Shown one piece after another: positions 50,773-58,649 of a DNA stretch of 58,649 bases. This stretch comes from Flavobacteriales bacterium. GTDB lineage: Bacteria > Bacteroidota > Bacteroidia > UBA10329. Below the pieces are notes generated by a model. It made no database searches. It was not told the origin of the DNA and worked only from the letters and a program-made list of their open reading frames with translations. Location of the stretch: assembly GCA_016124845.1 (NCBI GenBank), contig WGMW01000001.1, positions 1-58,649 on the forward strand, given 5' to 3'. The position numbers and the translations under genes were made by a program. Within the stretch, counting starts at the first letter, position 1; each line of letters opens with the position of its first letter.

Positions 50773-50780
50773 CAAAGATA
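50773..50780 (-). promoter_or_regulatory. putative -7 promoter box for the metalloprotease
   Basis: TATCTTTG on the minus strand, an exact TAnnTTTG match. Only 5 bp separate it from the ATG at 50767, so the transcript would be leaderless or nearly so if this start is used. Confidence 0.5.
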
Positions 50781-50831
50781 GAACGTAAAGCACGGCCTGA
50801 GGTTGACGGCCTAACAGCTGAGATGCAGCTC

Positions 50832-50942
50832 TCAGAAACTGACCATGTTCGCTGCCCACCATAAAGTTCCAGCAGAAGAAGCGGTAATAAAAAGTGCTAC
50901 TGTGCCTTTTTTGAGGAGGGCGAGTACGAATGTGGAAGTCAT
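50832..50942 (-). CDS. possible 36-residue membrane peptide
   Basis: An ATG at 50942 opens a short frame (MTSTFVLALLKKGTVALFIT, ending WWAANMVSF) with one hydrophobic segment and two Lys. It lies in the 406-bp gap between the LolA-like gene and the metalloprotease. The rest of that gap holds no recognisable gene. The composition resembles small Bacteroidota membrane peptides, but no promoter or homologue is visible, so this remains tentative. Confidence 0.25.
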   Translation of the reverse strand: MTSTFVLALLKKGTVALFITASSAGTLWWAANMVSF

Positions 50943-51173
50943 TGAATTATTTGCGTTTTGATGCTCTAAAGTTCGCATCTGGTTTAAAAACGAATGTCAC
51001 TTTAGTTACCAAATACACGCAATTTGGTTATACCGTTTGTCGATTTCTGTTGAGGGAATAACCTGCAAACCCCTTCCGTCTTTGACCGAAAGTTATTCTG
51101 TCTTGGCAAATGCTTGGCTCTTGTACAGGAGGATTGACCAATCTAATTCAAAATGAAAATGTTGATGACCTTT

Positions 51174-51863
51174 TTAAGAATCCTTATCCTCAAATTCAGC
51201 ATCATCGATCTTCTTGTTCAGCTCCAAGTTTGAGATGGTCATGAGCACATGGCCTGTCTCGTACTTGCTCTGACCTTCTTCTTCCCGAACGGGCTTACTG
51301 CTGAAATCGCCACTGATGGCCTTGGGCATTTTGAACCGTTTGAAATCGGCCTCAAACTCCATGGAAGTAGGAATGAACTGGTCGGCAGAAGCATAGCTGT
51401 TGGTGTATTTCACCGTTCCTTCCCGCTTCAGCGTCAATTCTGAAAGGTGAATGCGGTTGTCGTCTTTCCCGATCAGCAGTTTCATCAGCACCAGGTCCTC
51501 GCTGTTGTTGGGAATGATATTGATGACGTTGCAATCGATCCCGTTCACAGTTGCCGTACCCGCGAAAATGGCCATGTAGGCCGATTCATCACTCAGAATC
51601 TCCAACTGAGAGAACGGGTTCTGTTTGGGCAGGAAGATGAGTCCTTTGGTACGAACACGGAACTTATCGGGCTTCTTGTAGATCATCTTGCCCGATATGC
51701 GGTCGATGGCCACTCCGGGGATGTCGAATTTCATTTCCACATCGCATTTCAGGTCATGGATGGCATCGAACCTGCTACGGACCTTTTCCAAAATGGCATT
51801 GGCATCCTGCGCAAAACCTGCGTGCCACAGGACAAGCAGCGATAGGGTGATGATCGTTCTCAT
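51174..51863 (-). CDS. LolA-like outer-membrane lipoprotein carrier family protein
   Basis: 229 residues. Signal peptide (IITLSLLVLWHAGFAQ), then a LolA/DUF4292-type half-barrel: ANAILEKVRSRFDAIHDLKC, SGKMIYKKPDKFRVRTKGL and QLEILSDESAYMAIFAG. LolA chaperones lipoproteins from inner to outer membrane; members without a LolB partner also occur in export of other lipids. The ATG overlaps the ABC permease stop by 4 bp, so it belongs to the exporter operon and may carry or sense its substrate. The exact cargo is unknown. Confidence 0.8.
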   Translation of the reverse strand: MRTIITLSLLVLWHAGFAQDANAILEKVRSRFDAIHDLKCDVEMKFDIPGVAIDRISGKMIYKKPDKFRVRTKGLIFLPKQNPFSQLEILSDESAYMAIFAGTATVNGIDCNVINIIPNNSEDLVLMKLLIGKDDNRIHLSELTLKREGTVKYTNSYASADQFIPTSMEFEADFKRFKMPKAISGDFSSKPVREEEGQSKYETGHVLMTISNLELNKKIDDAEFEDKDS

Positions 51864-52699
51864 TGAATGATGTCTTTATGATTGAAGTGATATTGGGTAA
51901 TGCCAAAAAACAGGGCGGAGTGAAAGAGTAGAACTCCTGCCGACCGCATGATCTCGGCCATGGGCACGGGGTCGGAGAACAATCTGCGCCATAGGTGCAT
52001 GTGATTGGTAAAGAGAAATGGCAGTATCGGGTCGAAAAAACTCATCTCGAAACTGCTGATGACGGTAAATGCGATGATCACCACCATGGTAAGAACAATG
52101 GGACCCACGCTGTTTTCCGAAAAGGCCGAGAACATCAGCGAAAGCGAAGCCACCGTGGTAAGACTGATGAACGCAAAGAGAAACGCTGCGATGAACCGCC
52201 AGAACAGATCGGCATTGCGCAGTACCACCAATCCGTCCGCATTCAATACCAACAGGTCGCCAGGGCCGAATACGACCAACGAAACCCCGTAAGCGAAGAT
52301 TCCCAACAGGAGGAGAATTCCCAGCACGTAGAGCATGGCCGTTATCCATTTGTAGGTGATGAATTTGAAGCGGCTGATGGGTTTGGTAAGCGCATAACGC
52401 AAGGTTCCCATGGCCGATTCGCCCGAAATGAGGTCGCCTGTGACCAATGCCACCAGCAGCGGCAGTTGGATGATGAGCGTTTGCAGAATGATGAAACAGA
52501 TAAGATTTCCGTTGATGATGGTTCCCTCCAGCGAGAACACCTGATCGAAACTCTGGAAAAGCAGGTCGATGTATTCGCTGCCCGTAAAGTAGAACGAAGT
52601 GTCGATAAGCACCACCAACGCCACAATGGAAGCCATGCCGATATAACTTCTCGGGCGGGCAAATGCTTTGATGATCTCTGCCTGTAAGATGCGGATCAT
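51860..52699 (-). CDS. ABC-2 type transporter permease
   Basis: 279 residues with six hydrophobic segments (e.g. MASIVALVVLIDTSFYF, QTLIIQLPLLVALVTGDLIS, LYVLGILLLLGIFAYGVSLV). The segment SGESAMGTLRYALTKPISR is the ABC-2 motif preceding a membrane helix. It is the integral-membrane part of an exporter, working with the ATPase gene it overlaps by 4 bp (52696-52699). The LolA-like gene downstream also overlaps by 4 bp. The substrate is not deducible. Confidence 0.88.
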   Translation of the reverse strand: MIRILQAEIIKAFARPRSYIGMASIVALVVLIDTSFYFTGSEYIDLLFQSFDQVFSLEGTIINGNLICFIILQTLIIQLPLLVALVTGDLISGESAMGTLRYALTKPISRFKFITYKWITAMLYVLGILLLLGIFAYGVSLVVFGPGDLLVLNADGLVVLRNADLFWRFIAAFLFAFISLTTVASLSLMFSAFSENSVGPIVLTMVVIIAFTVISSFEMSFFDPILPFLFTNHMHLWRRLFSDPVPMAEIMRSAGVLLFHSALFFGITQYHFNHKDIIQ

Positions 52700-53598
52700 G
52701 CTGCCGTGAGTTTGAGAAAGTAGTCTTCCAGTTTCCTTCGGTGATCCAGTCGGTAGATCTTCCTCTCGGCATGGATCAGTTTTTCCACCACATGCGGTAT
52801 CTGTTCCACATCTGCCTGAAAGATCAACGTCTTCCCATCCAAGGTCGGTTCGTAACCGAGACTCTTCAATGCTACGTTGGCCGCCACTTGGTCGTCCGTT
52901 TCCACGCTTACGGTCACCGTGTTCTTGGCAAGCAGTTCAGAGACCTTACCCTGTGCCACACATTTCCCGTGGTTGATGATGGCCATGCTGTCTGCCATTT
53001 CCTCAATTTCAGAGAGAATGTGCGAAGAGATGATCACGGTTTTCCCGAACTCCTCCTTCAGTCGGATGATGAGCTGGCGAAGTTCAATGATGCCCTTCGG
53101 GTCCAATCCGTTGGTAGGTTCGTCCAAAAAGATCAGTTCAGGGTCATTCAGCATGGCCTGAGCAATTCCCAGCCGTTGGCGCATGCCTTGCGAGTAGGTG
53201 GAAACGCGGTCGTTCTCCCGACCTTTCAGTCCCACCAGTTCGATCATCTCATCCAAGCGTTCCTCACCGATCACATTCGGGAAGTATTGGGCCGCCACCT
53301 TCAAATTCCATCTGCCGCTCAGGTACGGGTAAAACTTGGGTTCTTCGATGATGCAGCCGATGCGCGGAAGCACCTCATTCAGGTCTTTCAGCTCCATCTT
53401 GCCGAAGTAGCGCACCTTCCCAGCGCTTGGGCGTATCAGTCCCACCAGCATTCGCATCATGGTGGTCTTGCCTGCACCGTTCGGCCCAAGAAGGCCAAAG
53501 ATCTCTCCCTTGCGCACTTCCATGTCCACGCCTTTCAGGGCATGGAATGTTCCGTAGTACTTCTGCAGGGCGGCTATTTGCAGGATGGTGTCCGACAT
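52696..53598 (-). CDS. ABC transporter ATP-binding protein
   Basis: 300 residues from the ATG at 53598; a longer frame to 53709 adds 37 residues unlike the family. Walker A GLLGPNGAGKTTMMRML, signature YSQGMRQRLGIAQAML, Walker B LIFLDEPTNGLDPKG and the H-loop SSHILSEIEEMAD are all present. The C-terminal ~80 residues are the extra domain usual in CcmA/DrrA-like export ATPases (TVTVSVETDDQVAANVALKS). It powers the ABC-2 permease that follows. Divergent from the SOUL gene, 110 bp away. Confidence 0.92.
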   Translation of the reverse strand: MSDTILQIAALQKYYGTFHALKGVDMEVRKGEIFGLLGPNGAGKTTMMRMLVGLIRPSAGKVRYFGKMELKDLNEVLPRIGCIIEEPKFYPYLSGRWNLKVAAQYFPNVIGEERLDEMIELVGLKGRENDRVSTYSQGMRQRLGIAQAMLNDPELIFLDEPTNGLDPKGIIELRQLIIRLKEEFGKTVIISSHILSEIEEMADSMAIINHGKCVAQGKVSELLAKNTVTVSVETDDQVAANVALKSLGYEPTLDGKTLIFQADVEQIPHVVEKLIHAERKIYRLDHRRKLEDYFLKLTAA

Positions 53599-53708
53599 CT
53601 GTTCCGTTTGCAGGGAAACAACGCTTGCTCCAAAAGGTTTTCGTTTCGGCCCCCGCCTGTGTGAACCAACGCACCATGGATCTGTTAGATGCACATGATG
53701 ACGCATCA

Positions 53709-54325
53709 ATGAAAAAAGTATTCATCGCGCTTGGTGTACTGCTTCTGATCTTGGCAGCTGTGCAGGCATATATAAGTTCAAACATGGCAAAGACAGAGAC
53801 ACAACCCTACGAAGTACTTTGGAAGCAACAGCAGGTGGAAGCCCGCTACTACCCATCGGCCATCATGGCCACCGTGCATGGTTCATCCAACGAATATCGC
53901 AGCAGCGCCAATCAGCATTTCCGTGTGCTTGCAGGCTACATTTTCGGTGGGAATGAGAAGAAGCAGTCCATTGCCATGACCTCGCCCGTACACATGACCT
54001 TTGATGGCTCAGGTTCCGAAATGAGTTTTGTGATGCCCAAAGGAATGGAGATGGAAACGCTGCCCAGGCCCAACGACCGTGGCATCCGATTCCGCGAAAG
54101 CGGGGAGAAGTATGTGATGGCCCTCCGGTTCGGTGGTTGGCCAATGACCGCAGCATCCGAAAGCATACCGACCAACTCATGGCCAAGCTCAGTCAGATGG
54201 GCATCGAACCTATCTCGTCCCCTTGGTACATGGGTTACAATCCACCATTTCAGCTGTTCAACCGAAGGAATGAAGTGGCCGTGGAGATTCCCAAAGAACA
54301 ACTTCCGATGTTGAAAACCAGCTGA
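53709..54325 (+). pseudogene. SOUL-family heme-binding protein with a frameshift
   Basis: From ATG 53709: a membrane anchor or signal (MKKVFIALGVLLLILAAVQA), then SOUL core QPYEVLWKQQQVEARYYPSA and AMTSPVHMTFDGSGSEMSFV, then KYVMALRFGGW. At 54137-54142 (TTGGCC) the frame breaks. One extra G would join it to ANDRSIRKHTDQLMAKL and YNPPFQLFNRRNEVAVEIP in the next frame, which is the expected SOUL C-terminus ending at 54325. The single missing base could be a true mutation or a sequencing error in a G run. The protein should bind heme or related tetrapyrroles in the periplasm. Apart from the shift it looks complete, about 205 residues. Confidence 0.8.
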
Positions 54326-54332
54326 ACCGCTG

Positions 54333-54554
54333 TTACTGATCTTTGCCTTGCTGTTTTCTGCGTCTCCAGATGACATAGAGCACCATCACCACGATCGGAA
54401 CAATGACATAAATGATGATGTTGGTCCAATTGTCCAGCCGCACCGGGTCACCATTGGGTTTACCGATGTTGCATGGCTGTTGCGCATAGGCGGAAAAAGC
54501 GTTCAAGCACCCGAAAAGCACGGGCAACCAACTGTATTTGCGTTTGTTTGGCAT
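54333..54554 (-). CDS. small exported single-TM protein, unknown function
   Basis: 73 residues. A signal peptide (YSWLPVLFGCLNAFSAYAQQ) is followed by PCNIGKPNGDPVRLDNW and one transmembrane helix (NIIIYVIVPIVVMVLYVIWR), with a basic cytoplasmic tail RRRKQQGKDQ. A short periplasmic segment between the signal and the helix carries one Cys. It converges on the SOUL gene, with 7 bp between the stops. No family recognised. Confidence 0.65.
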   Translation of the reverse strand: MPNKRKYSWLPVLFGCLNAFSAYAQQPCNIGKPNGDPVRLDNWTNIIIYVIVPIVVMVLYVIWRRRKQQGKDQ

Positions 54555-54610
54555 ACCCTTAAGTTAGCATTTACTGGCAGAATTCCAATACGGATCATTC
54601 GCTCCGCTCA

Positions 54611-54790
54611 TGGTGTTTAACCGCAAAGACGCCAAGGTTGCGCAAAGAGCGCGTAGAGTTTTATTCGCTTCGCTCATGGTCTACATCTCGCAAAGGCGCA
54701 AAGGCGCAAAGAGATTCGCTCCGCTCATCAAGGTGATCACACAGAGAAGAACGGAGAGACTGAGTTGCACAGAGTATTCGCTTCGCTCAT
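54611..54790. repeat. dispersed cgcaaag / ttcgcttcgctcatg repeats
   Basis: The 418-bp gap before the symporter holds short words repeated with variations: aaagacgccaagg, gcgcaaagagcg, cgcaaaggcgcaaaggcgc, and a ttcgcttcgctcatg word at 54666-54680 and 54778-54791. The same words fill 56529-57112 on the other side of the symporter. No credible gene is seen here. Confidence 0.7.
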
Positions 54791-54852
54791 GTGGGTTGTT
54801 TCGCCAAACTACACCGAGATTCATTCGCTAATTCCTTATCTCTCTATCTCTT

Positions 54853-54940
54853 GTCAACTCTATCAACTCTATCAACTTTATAAACTCTGTAAACTCTGTA
54901 AACTCCATCAACTGTATCAACTGACTCAACTAACCCAACT
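54853..54940. repeat. degenerate 9-bp tandem repeat
   Basis: About nine to ten units of tcaactcta / aactctgta-type words follow one another just upstream of the symporter. It starts about 120 bp and ends 34 bp before the ATG at 54974. Units differ by one to three bases. Copy number could vary by slippage and alter promoter spacing. Confidence 0.75.
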
Positions 54941-54973
54941 TGTCGTAGTTTAGCGCGTAACCAATTTTGAACC

Positions 54974-56512
54974 ATGGATTTCAGCATTATCGACCTCGCC
55001 ACCTTTGTCGGCTTCATCTTATTGGTCATCGGTGTTTCGCTCTGGGCGGGACGAAAAGAGGAGACCTCCGAAGATTACTTCCTTGCGGGAAGAGGACTTA
55101 CGTGGTGGATGATCGGGCTTTCGCTCATTGCTTCCAACATTTCCACCGAGCATTTTGTAGGGATGGCAGGGCAGGGCTACATGGCCGATATCGGGCTGGC
55201 CATCGCCAGTTACGAATGGATCGCGGCCCTGTCGCTCATCATTGTGGCACTGTTCCTCTTGCCGCGCTTCCTGCGGTCGGGCATCTACACCATTCCTGAG
55301 TTTTTGGAGTACCGTTACAACAAGTGGCCGCGCATGATCATGGGCTTCGGACTGCTGTTCATGTACGCGGGCGTTACCATGGCCACGGTGCTGTATGCAG
55401 GTGCGCTGGCCATGAATACCATCTTCGATATAGACATGACCGTAGGCGTGTGGGTCATCGGGGCCATTGCGGGGTTATATACCGTGTATGGCGGACTGAA
55501 GGCCGTAGTGTGGTCCGATGTTTTGCAGGGAACGGCTCTGCTCATCGGGGGTGTCATTGTCACCTTTTTGGCCATGGATGCTGTGGGCGGATGGGACAGC
55601 TTCGTACAGATGTCGTCAGGGCGTTTGCATACCGTGCTTCCTGCCGATCACCCCGAACTACCTTGGACAGCCGTGTTTGTCGGTGGCATGTGGTTGCCCA
55701 ACATCTTCTATTGGGGGCTGAATCAGTTCATTACGCAACGCACCTTGGCGGCCAAGAGTTTGGCAGAAGGGCAGAAGGGCGTGCTTTTCGGGGCCAGCCT
55801 CAAGCTCATCATGCCTATGATCGTGGTGTTTCCGGGCATCATTGCCTTCGAACTCTATGCCGACCAGATCCCGAACGCAGACCTTGCCTACCCAACACTG
55901 CTCAAGAACCTGTTGCCCACGGGGTTGATCGGAATCATGTTCGCGGCCCTGTTCGGTGCCACCATGAGCACGCTGGATTCGCTGCTCAATTCCGCAGCCA
56001 CCATCTTCACCATCGATTTTTACAAGCCGCTGATCAAGTCCGATGGCGATTCCAAGCATTACATTAGAGTCGGTCAGGTGGTGACCATTGTCTTTGTGAT
56101 CATCTCTTGTCTTTGTGCTCCATTTGTAGCCAATTTTCAAGATGAAGGTCTTTACAAGTACATCCAGATGTGGTGGGGAAGTATCCAACCGGGAATCGTT
56201 GCGGCTTTTTTCCTCGGACTTTTTTCCAATAAAATTTCGCCTGTGGCCGTGACCGTTGGAATGCTCGCCAACATTCCGATCTATCTTCTCATGCGAACTT
56301 ATTTCCCCGAGACATCCTTCCTACATCATATGGCTTACAGCTTCTGCTACGTTTCCTTGATCATGATGGTCATTTCCGCTTTCAAACCGGATACCCGCGA
56401 GATCACCTATCCCGTAAACGAAGGCTACGACATGAAACCCAGCCGTACCGTACTTGTTTGGAGCGCGTTGATCTTCCTAAGCACCGTGGCGCTTTATTGG
56501 TTCTTCAGATAA
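54974..56512 (+). CDS. sodium/solute symporter (SSS family)
   Basis: 512 residues with about thirteen transmembrane helices. SSS/SLC5 features are SEDYFLAGRGLTWWMIGLSL and ASNISTEHFVGMAGQGYMAD near the N-terminus, and MPMIVVFPGIIAF plus ALFGATMSTLDSLLNSAATI in the middle, with the Na+-site Ser/Thr in STLDSLLNSA. The nearest relatives by pattern are sugar or myo-inositol symporters (SGLT-like). It couples inward sodium flow to sugar or organic solute uptake. It is monocistronic and enclosed by repeat-rich DNA on both sides. Confidence 0.92.
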   Translation: MDFSIIDLATFVGFILLVIGVSLWAGRKEETSEDYFLAGRGLTWWMIGLSLIASNISTEHFVGMAGQGYMADIGLAIASYEWIAALSLIIVALFLLPRFLRSGIYTIPEFLEYRYNKWPRMIMGFGLLFMYAGVTMATVLYAGALAMNTIFDIDMTVGVWVIGAIAGLYTVYGGLKAVVWSDVLQGTALLIGGVIVTFLAMDAVGGWDSFVQMSSGRLHTVLPADHPELPWTAVFVGGMWLPNIFYWGLNQFITQRTLAAKSLAEGQKGVLFGASLKLIMPMIVVFPGIIAFELYADQIPNADLAYPTLLKNLLPTGLIGIMFAALFGATMSTLDSLLNSAATIFTIDFYKPLIKSDGDSKHYIRVGQVVTIVFVIISCLCAPFVANFQDEGLYKYIQMWWGSIQPGIVAAFFLGLFSNKISPVAVTVGMLANIPIYLLMRTYFPETSFLHHMAYSFCYVSLIMMVISAFKPDTREITYPVNEGYDMKPSRTVLVWSALIFLSTVALYWFFR

Positions 56513-56528
56513 GTGTCTGTCTCTCGAT

Positions 56529-57112
56529 AAGCCGCAAAGGGTTTTATTACACAGAGGAGAATAGAGAAGGAGAGAGCCACAGAGCGTGTTCGCTTCGCTC
56601 AGTTTGGTTTCACACAGAGCCACAGAGCCGCAGAGAGTGTTCGCTCCGCTCACTGTCATTTCTCGCCAACTGCCAATGGCCGAAAGCCAAAAGCTATTTT
56701 CACACAGAGCCGCAGAGATAAAGAGAAAAGGCCGGATCGAGCGCTTTCCCCTCTTCGAGAGGGGGCAGGGGGTGTGTTTTTTTTGCCAATGGCCAATAGC
56801 TATAAGCCAAAAGCTGCTTTCACGCAGAGGCGCAGAGGAGCAGAGGTTCGCTCCGCTCACGGATGGTTCTCGCAAAGCCGCAAAGACGCAAAGGAGTGCG
56901 CGGGTCATCCTGAGTGATTTTCCTTTTTCGGGAAAATTGTATCGAAGGATTTTCACGCAGAGGCGCAGAGGAGCAGAGTTTCGCTTCGCTCACGGTTTTT
57001 CACACAGAGCCACAGAGCCGCAGAGAGTGTTCGCTCCGCTCACGGTCATTTCTCGCAACTAAGCGCAGCGGTCTCATTGCCAGAGGCGGTAAAGGCGCAA
57101 AGGCGCAAAGCA
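56529..57112. repeat. cluster of dispersed cagag/tcgctccgctcac repeats
   Basis: The 800-bp gap after the symporter is almost entirely repeat. One 56-bp unit (cacacagagccacagagccg...) occurs at 56611-56666 and 57001-57056 with a single mismatch. A second unit beginning cacgcagaggcgcagagg occurs at 56821 and 56954. The word ttcgctccgctcac recurs at 56640, 56847 and 57030. A palindrome cccctcttcgagaggggg is near 56751 and a 'gtcatcctgagtg...tcgaagga' element at 56905-56950. Open frames across it are low-complexity and rejected. Confidence 0.8.
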
Positions 57113-57261
57113 ACCCACCGGTCAGTAAATTATGTCCTTTGGCCATGAGCTTCCTTCGGTCGGTTCTAGTGTCCCCCAAGCAGGACGATCGGGAACTAAG
57201 CGTAGCGTTCTCACCGTAGAAACAAAGCTGCTCGCCCAGACCACTGTTAACGGAATCGGAT

Positions 57262-57294
57262 AAAAAAAGAGGCTGCCCGATAAGGCAGCCTCTT
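57262..57294 (-). terminator. Rho-independent terminator of the collagen-like gene
   Basis: 11-bp GC-rich stem (aagaggctgcc/ggcagcctctt, 57267-57294) with a 6-nt loop. On the minus strand it is followed by seven T. It lies 22 bp past the stop of the collagen-like gene. Confidence 0.92.
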
Positions 57295-57316
57295 CCGTTG
57301 TCATTCATGGCAGATA

Positions 57317-58649
57317 TTATCTCTGACCATCGGCACCGACCGGATGCTTTTCAGCTTCCTGTTCAGCGATCTGAGCCTTACGCACAAATTCCTGATCATC
57401 CTTGGATGCACCATACAGTTCAGGATGCAGGTACGTTCCCTTCAACTCCTTCTCCAATTCGGGCACAACTCTGTTTGCATTGGCATACTTGTCTGCCCGC
57501 ACACCCGTTACAGACCAGCTCACTTCAACATTCGGTTCATTGGTCTGAATTACAAATCTGTTGTTGCTGATTTTTTGCTTCACAATTGCTTGGGCAAATG
57601 TTCCAATAACCGTCAGTTGATACCTGAAGTCTTTGTTTGCCGCTTCAAAATAGCCCGGTAGCTCTACCGTAGCATAGCCGTTGGCATCCGTGGTAGCATT
57701 GCCGCTGTAGATGTTCATCATATCGGGAGATTCCACAAAACTGTGTACCAGGTATTTGTTTGTCGGATCCAAGGGATGATCGATCTTGAACGTTCCCCCA
57801 CCTTTGGAAATGTTTCCAGTTACATTAAGATCTCCGGTAATGGTCATATTGCCGTTAAATGAAGACAGCCCATCCACGCTCAAAGGAATAGATGAGATAT
57901 TGTTGTAATCTGTTCCCAACCGCAGGTTGCGAATGTTGGTGTACCCACTTCGGTTTACGCGTATGGCCGTATCACCGAAGGTGGTACATCCTCCTGTAAA
58001 GTAGATGGAATTGGTAGTACCATTATGCACGATCCGTATTCCACAATCACCACCACTGTAGGCAATATCTTCCGAGAATATGAGTCCTCCTGAATAGACT
58101 TCGTTGAAGTTGCCGATATGGCCTATGGAAAAAGAGCTTGTTGAATCGGTATTGCCAACCGCCATTGTGTGGTGCGGATTTGTCAGTCCTACACCGACAT
58201 TGCCTGTATTTGACTTGGAGATGTCTGCTCCCGTGAGTGTCCAATGACCACTGTTGTTGACCAATGGCGAAAGGTCTGTGGTAGTGGTGGCTCCGGCCTC
58301 GGTGATCTCAAGGTCCATCCCATTGAGGACTACTGAAGAAATCAATTCATTGGTAGAATCGGCATCTGCATCATTGATACTGACAGTACCACCTCCATCA
58401 CTCAACGTCAGGTCGCTGCCAGATAGCGAAAGTGTCTGCGCAATACCAACGCCTGTCGGTCCCGTAGGTCCTGTGGCACCATCCGCACCGTTTGTTCCTG
58501 CTGCGCCTGTGGCTCCTGTAGGTCCTGTTGGACCAGTTACACCGTCAGCACCGTTTGTTCCTGCTGCGCCCGTGGCTCCTGTAGGTCCTGTTGGACCTGT
58601 TGCACCATCTGCACCGTTTGTTCCTGCTGCGCCCGTGGCTCCTGTAGGT
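57317..58649 (-). CDS. collagen-like repeat protein, 5' end outside the window
   Basis: At least 443 residues, open at the right edge. The N-terminal visible part is Gly-X-Y collagen-like repeats ([17 protein letters not shown]), about 21 residues per unit. Next come beta-rich fibre segments ([39 protein letters not shown]). The C-terminal head has [20 protein letters not shown] and [19 protein letters not shown], a module found on many large bacterial surface or tail-fibre-like proteins. No T9SS sorting motif is seen at the C-terminus. It is likely a trimeric stalked surface fibre. A perfect terminator follows the stop. Confidence 0.8.
   Translation of the reverse strand, partial: PTGATGAAGTNGADGATGPTGPTGATGAAGTNGADGVTGPTGPTGATGAAGTNGADGATGPTGPTGVGIAQTLSLSGSDLTLSDGGGTVSINDADADSTNELISSVVLNGMDLEITEAGATTTTDLSPLVNNSGHWTLTGADISKSNTGNVGVGLTNPHHTMAVGNTDSTSSFSIGHIGNFNEVYSGGLIFSEDIAYSGGDCGIRIVHNGTTNSIYFTGGCTTFGDTAIRVNRSGYTNIRNLRLGTDYNNISSIPLSVDGLSSFNGNMTITGDLNVTGNISKGGGTFKIDHPLDPTNKYLVHSFVESPDMMNIYSGNATTDANGYATVELPGYFEAANKDFRYQLTVIGTFAQAIVKQKISNNRFVIQTNEPNVEVSWSVTGVRADKYANANRVVPELEKELKGTYLHPELYGASKDDQEFVRKAQIAEQEAEKHPVGADGQR
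58460..58649 (-). repeat. 63-bp tandem repeats coding collagen-like units
   Basis: The block tttgttcctgctgcgcc recurs at 58491, 58554 and 58617, exactly 63 bp apart, and reaches the window edge. Each unit encodes 21 residues, so gain or loss of units keeps the frame. Confidence 0.92.

Noticed and set aside
52741-53664. 307-residue plus-strand ORF opposite the ABC ATPase
   Set aside because: Antisense shadow of a gene with complete Walker motifs; the sequence is His/Phe-rich with no domain.
56529-57112. Possible CRISPR array
   Set aside because: Repeats are of different families, unequal in length and spacing, with no uniform spacers and no cas genes nearby.
56458-57219. Several ORFs rich in 'SLRSLSFL', 'HRATEPQR' and similar
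   Set aside because: Translations of dispersed cagag/tcgct repeats; low complexity and repeated by DNA sequence, not by protein constraint.
1-58649. tRNA and rRNA genes
   Set aside because: No cloverleaf-like or conserved rRNA segments were noticed in the intergenic regions. A covariance-model search would be decisive.

Overview
The window comes from a Bacteroidota chromosome, most likely a Flavobacteriales-type marine or freshwater bacterium. Four predicted secreted proteins carry type IX secretion (T9SS) sorting tails of type A or type B. There is a PorP/SprF-family protein next to a giant SprB-repeat adhesin, a TonB-dependent receptor with a carboxypeptidase-regulatory-like N-terminus, and several genes preceded by the Bacteroidota -7 box TAnnTTTG. 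Ribosome-binding sites are weak and TTG starts are common. I see no rRNA, tRNA or CRISPR array.

Layout. 1-130: tail of a probable IS200-like/RAYT transposase and two REP-type hairpins. 135-3373 (-): three-part proton-translocating transhydrogenase (pntAa, pntAb, pntB) and a small membrane protein. 3499-9054: SlyD-like PPIase, Crp/Fnr regulator, YdjM-family membrane protein, a two-TM protein, a CxxC protein, a DUF349 protein and a secreted helical-repeat protein. 9144-13647 (-): a MoxR ATPase and CoxE-type VWA pair, split by about 2.5 kb of cargo genes (DUF695, PIN toxin plus small antitoxin, an orphan ORF, MNT/HEPN toxin-antitoxin). Between the cargo genes lie broken copies of the coxE start and of the moxR end. 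13779-18270 (-): aroE, then a tightly overlapping operon of TPR protein, phosphosulfolactate-synthase-like protein, rhodanese and DUF368 lipid-carrier translocase. 18444-24772 (+): glmM, cysteine desulfurase, a T9SS cargo protein and a TonB receptor. 24821-28711: desaturase, TolA-like coiled-coil protein and three small secreted proteins. 28712-37600 (-): hotdog protein, PorP/SprF-SPOR protein, T9SS type B PKD protein and the 1610-aa adhesin.

37712-47793 (-): DUF2797 and VOC proteins, SpoIIE phosphatase, thioesterase, and an RND efflux operon led by a TetR regulator. 47958-50767 (-): glycosyltransferase and T9SS-sorted metalloprotease. 51174-53598 (-): ABC exporter with a LolA-like protein. 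53709-54554: frameshifted SOUL protein and a small membrane protein. 54974-56512 (+): sodium/solute symporter, flanked on both sides by dense interspersed repeats. 57317-58649 (-): collagen-like surface protein running off the window.

The most unusual part is 9.1-13.6 kb. The module 'moxR 3' end - cargo - coxE leader - coxE 5' end' is present twice, once intact at its moxR side and once decayed. An 86-bp duplication of the coxE start bounds a 1.9-kb unit carrying two toxin-antitoxin pairs. The intact coxE copy has lost its ATG and now begins with TTG. This looks like a variable cargo slot between moxR and coxE that keeps scars of repeated insertions. All identities and alignments here were counted by eye.
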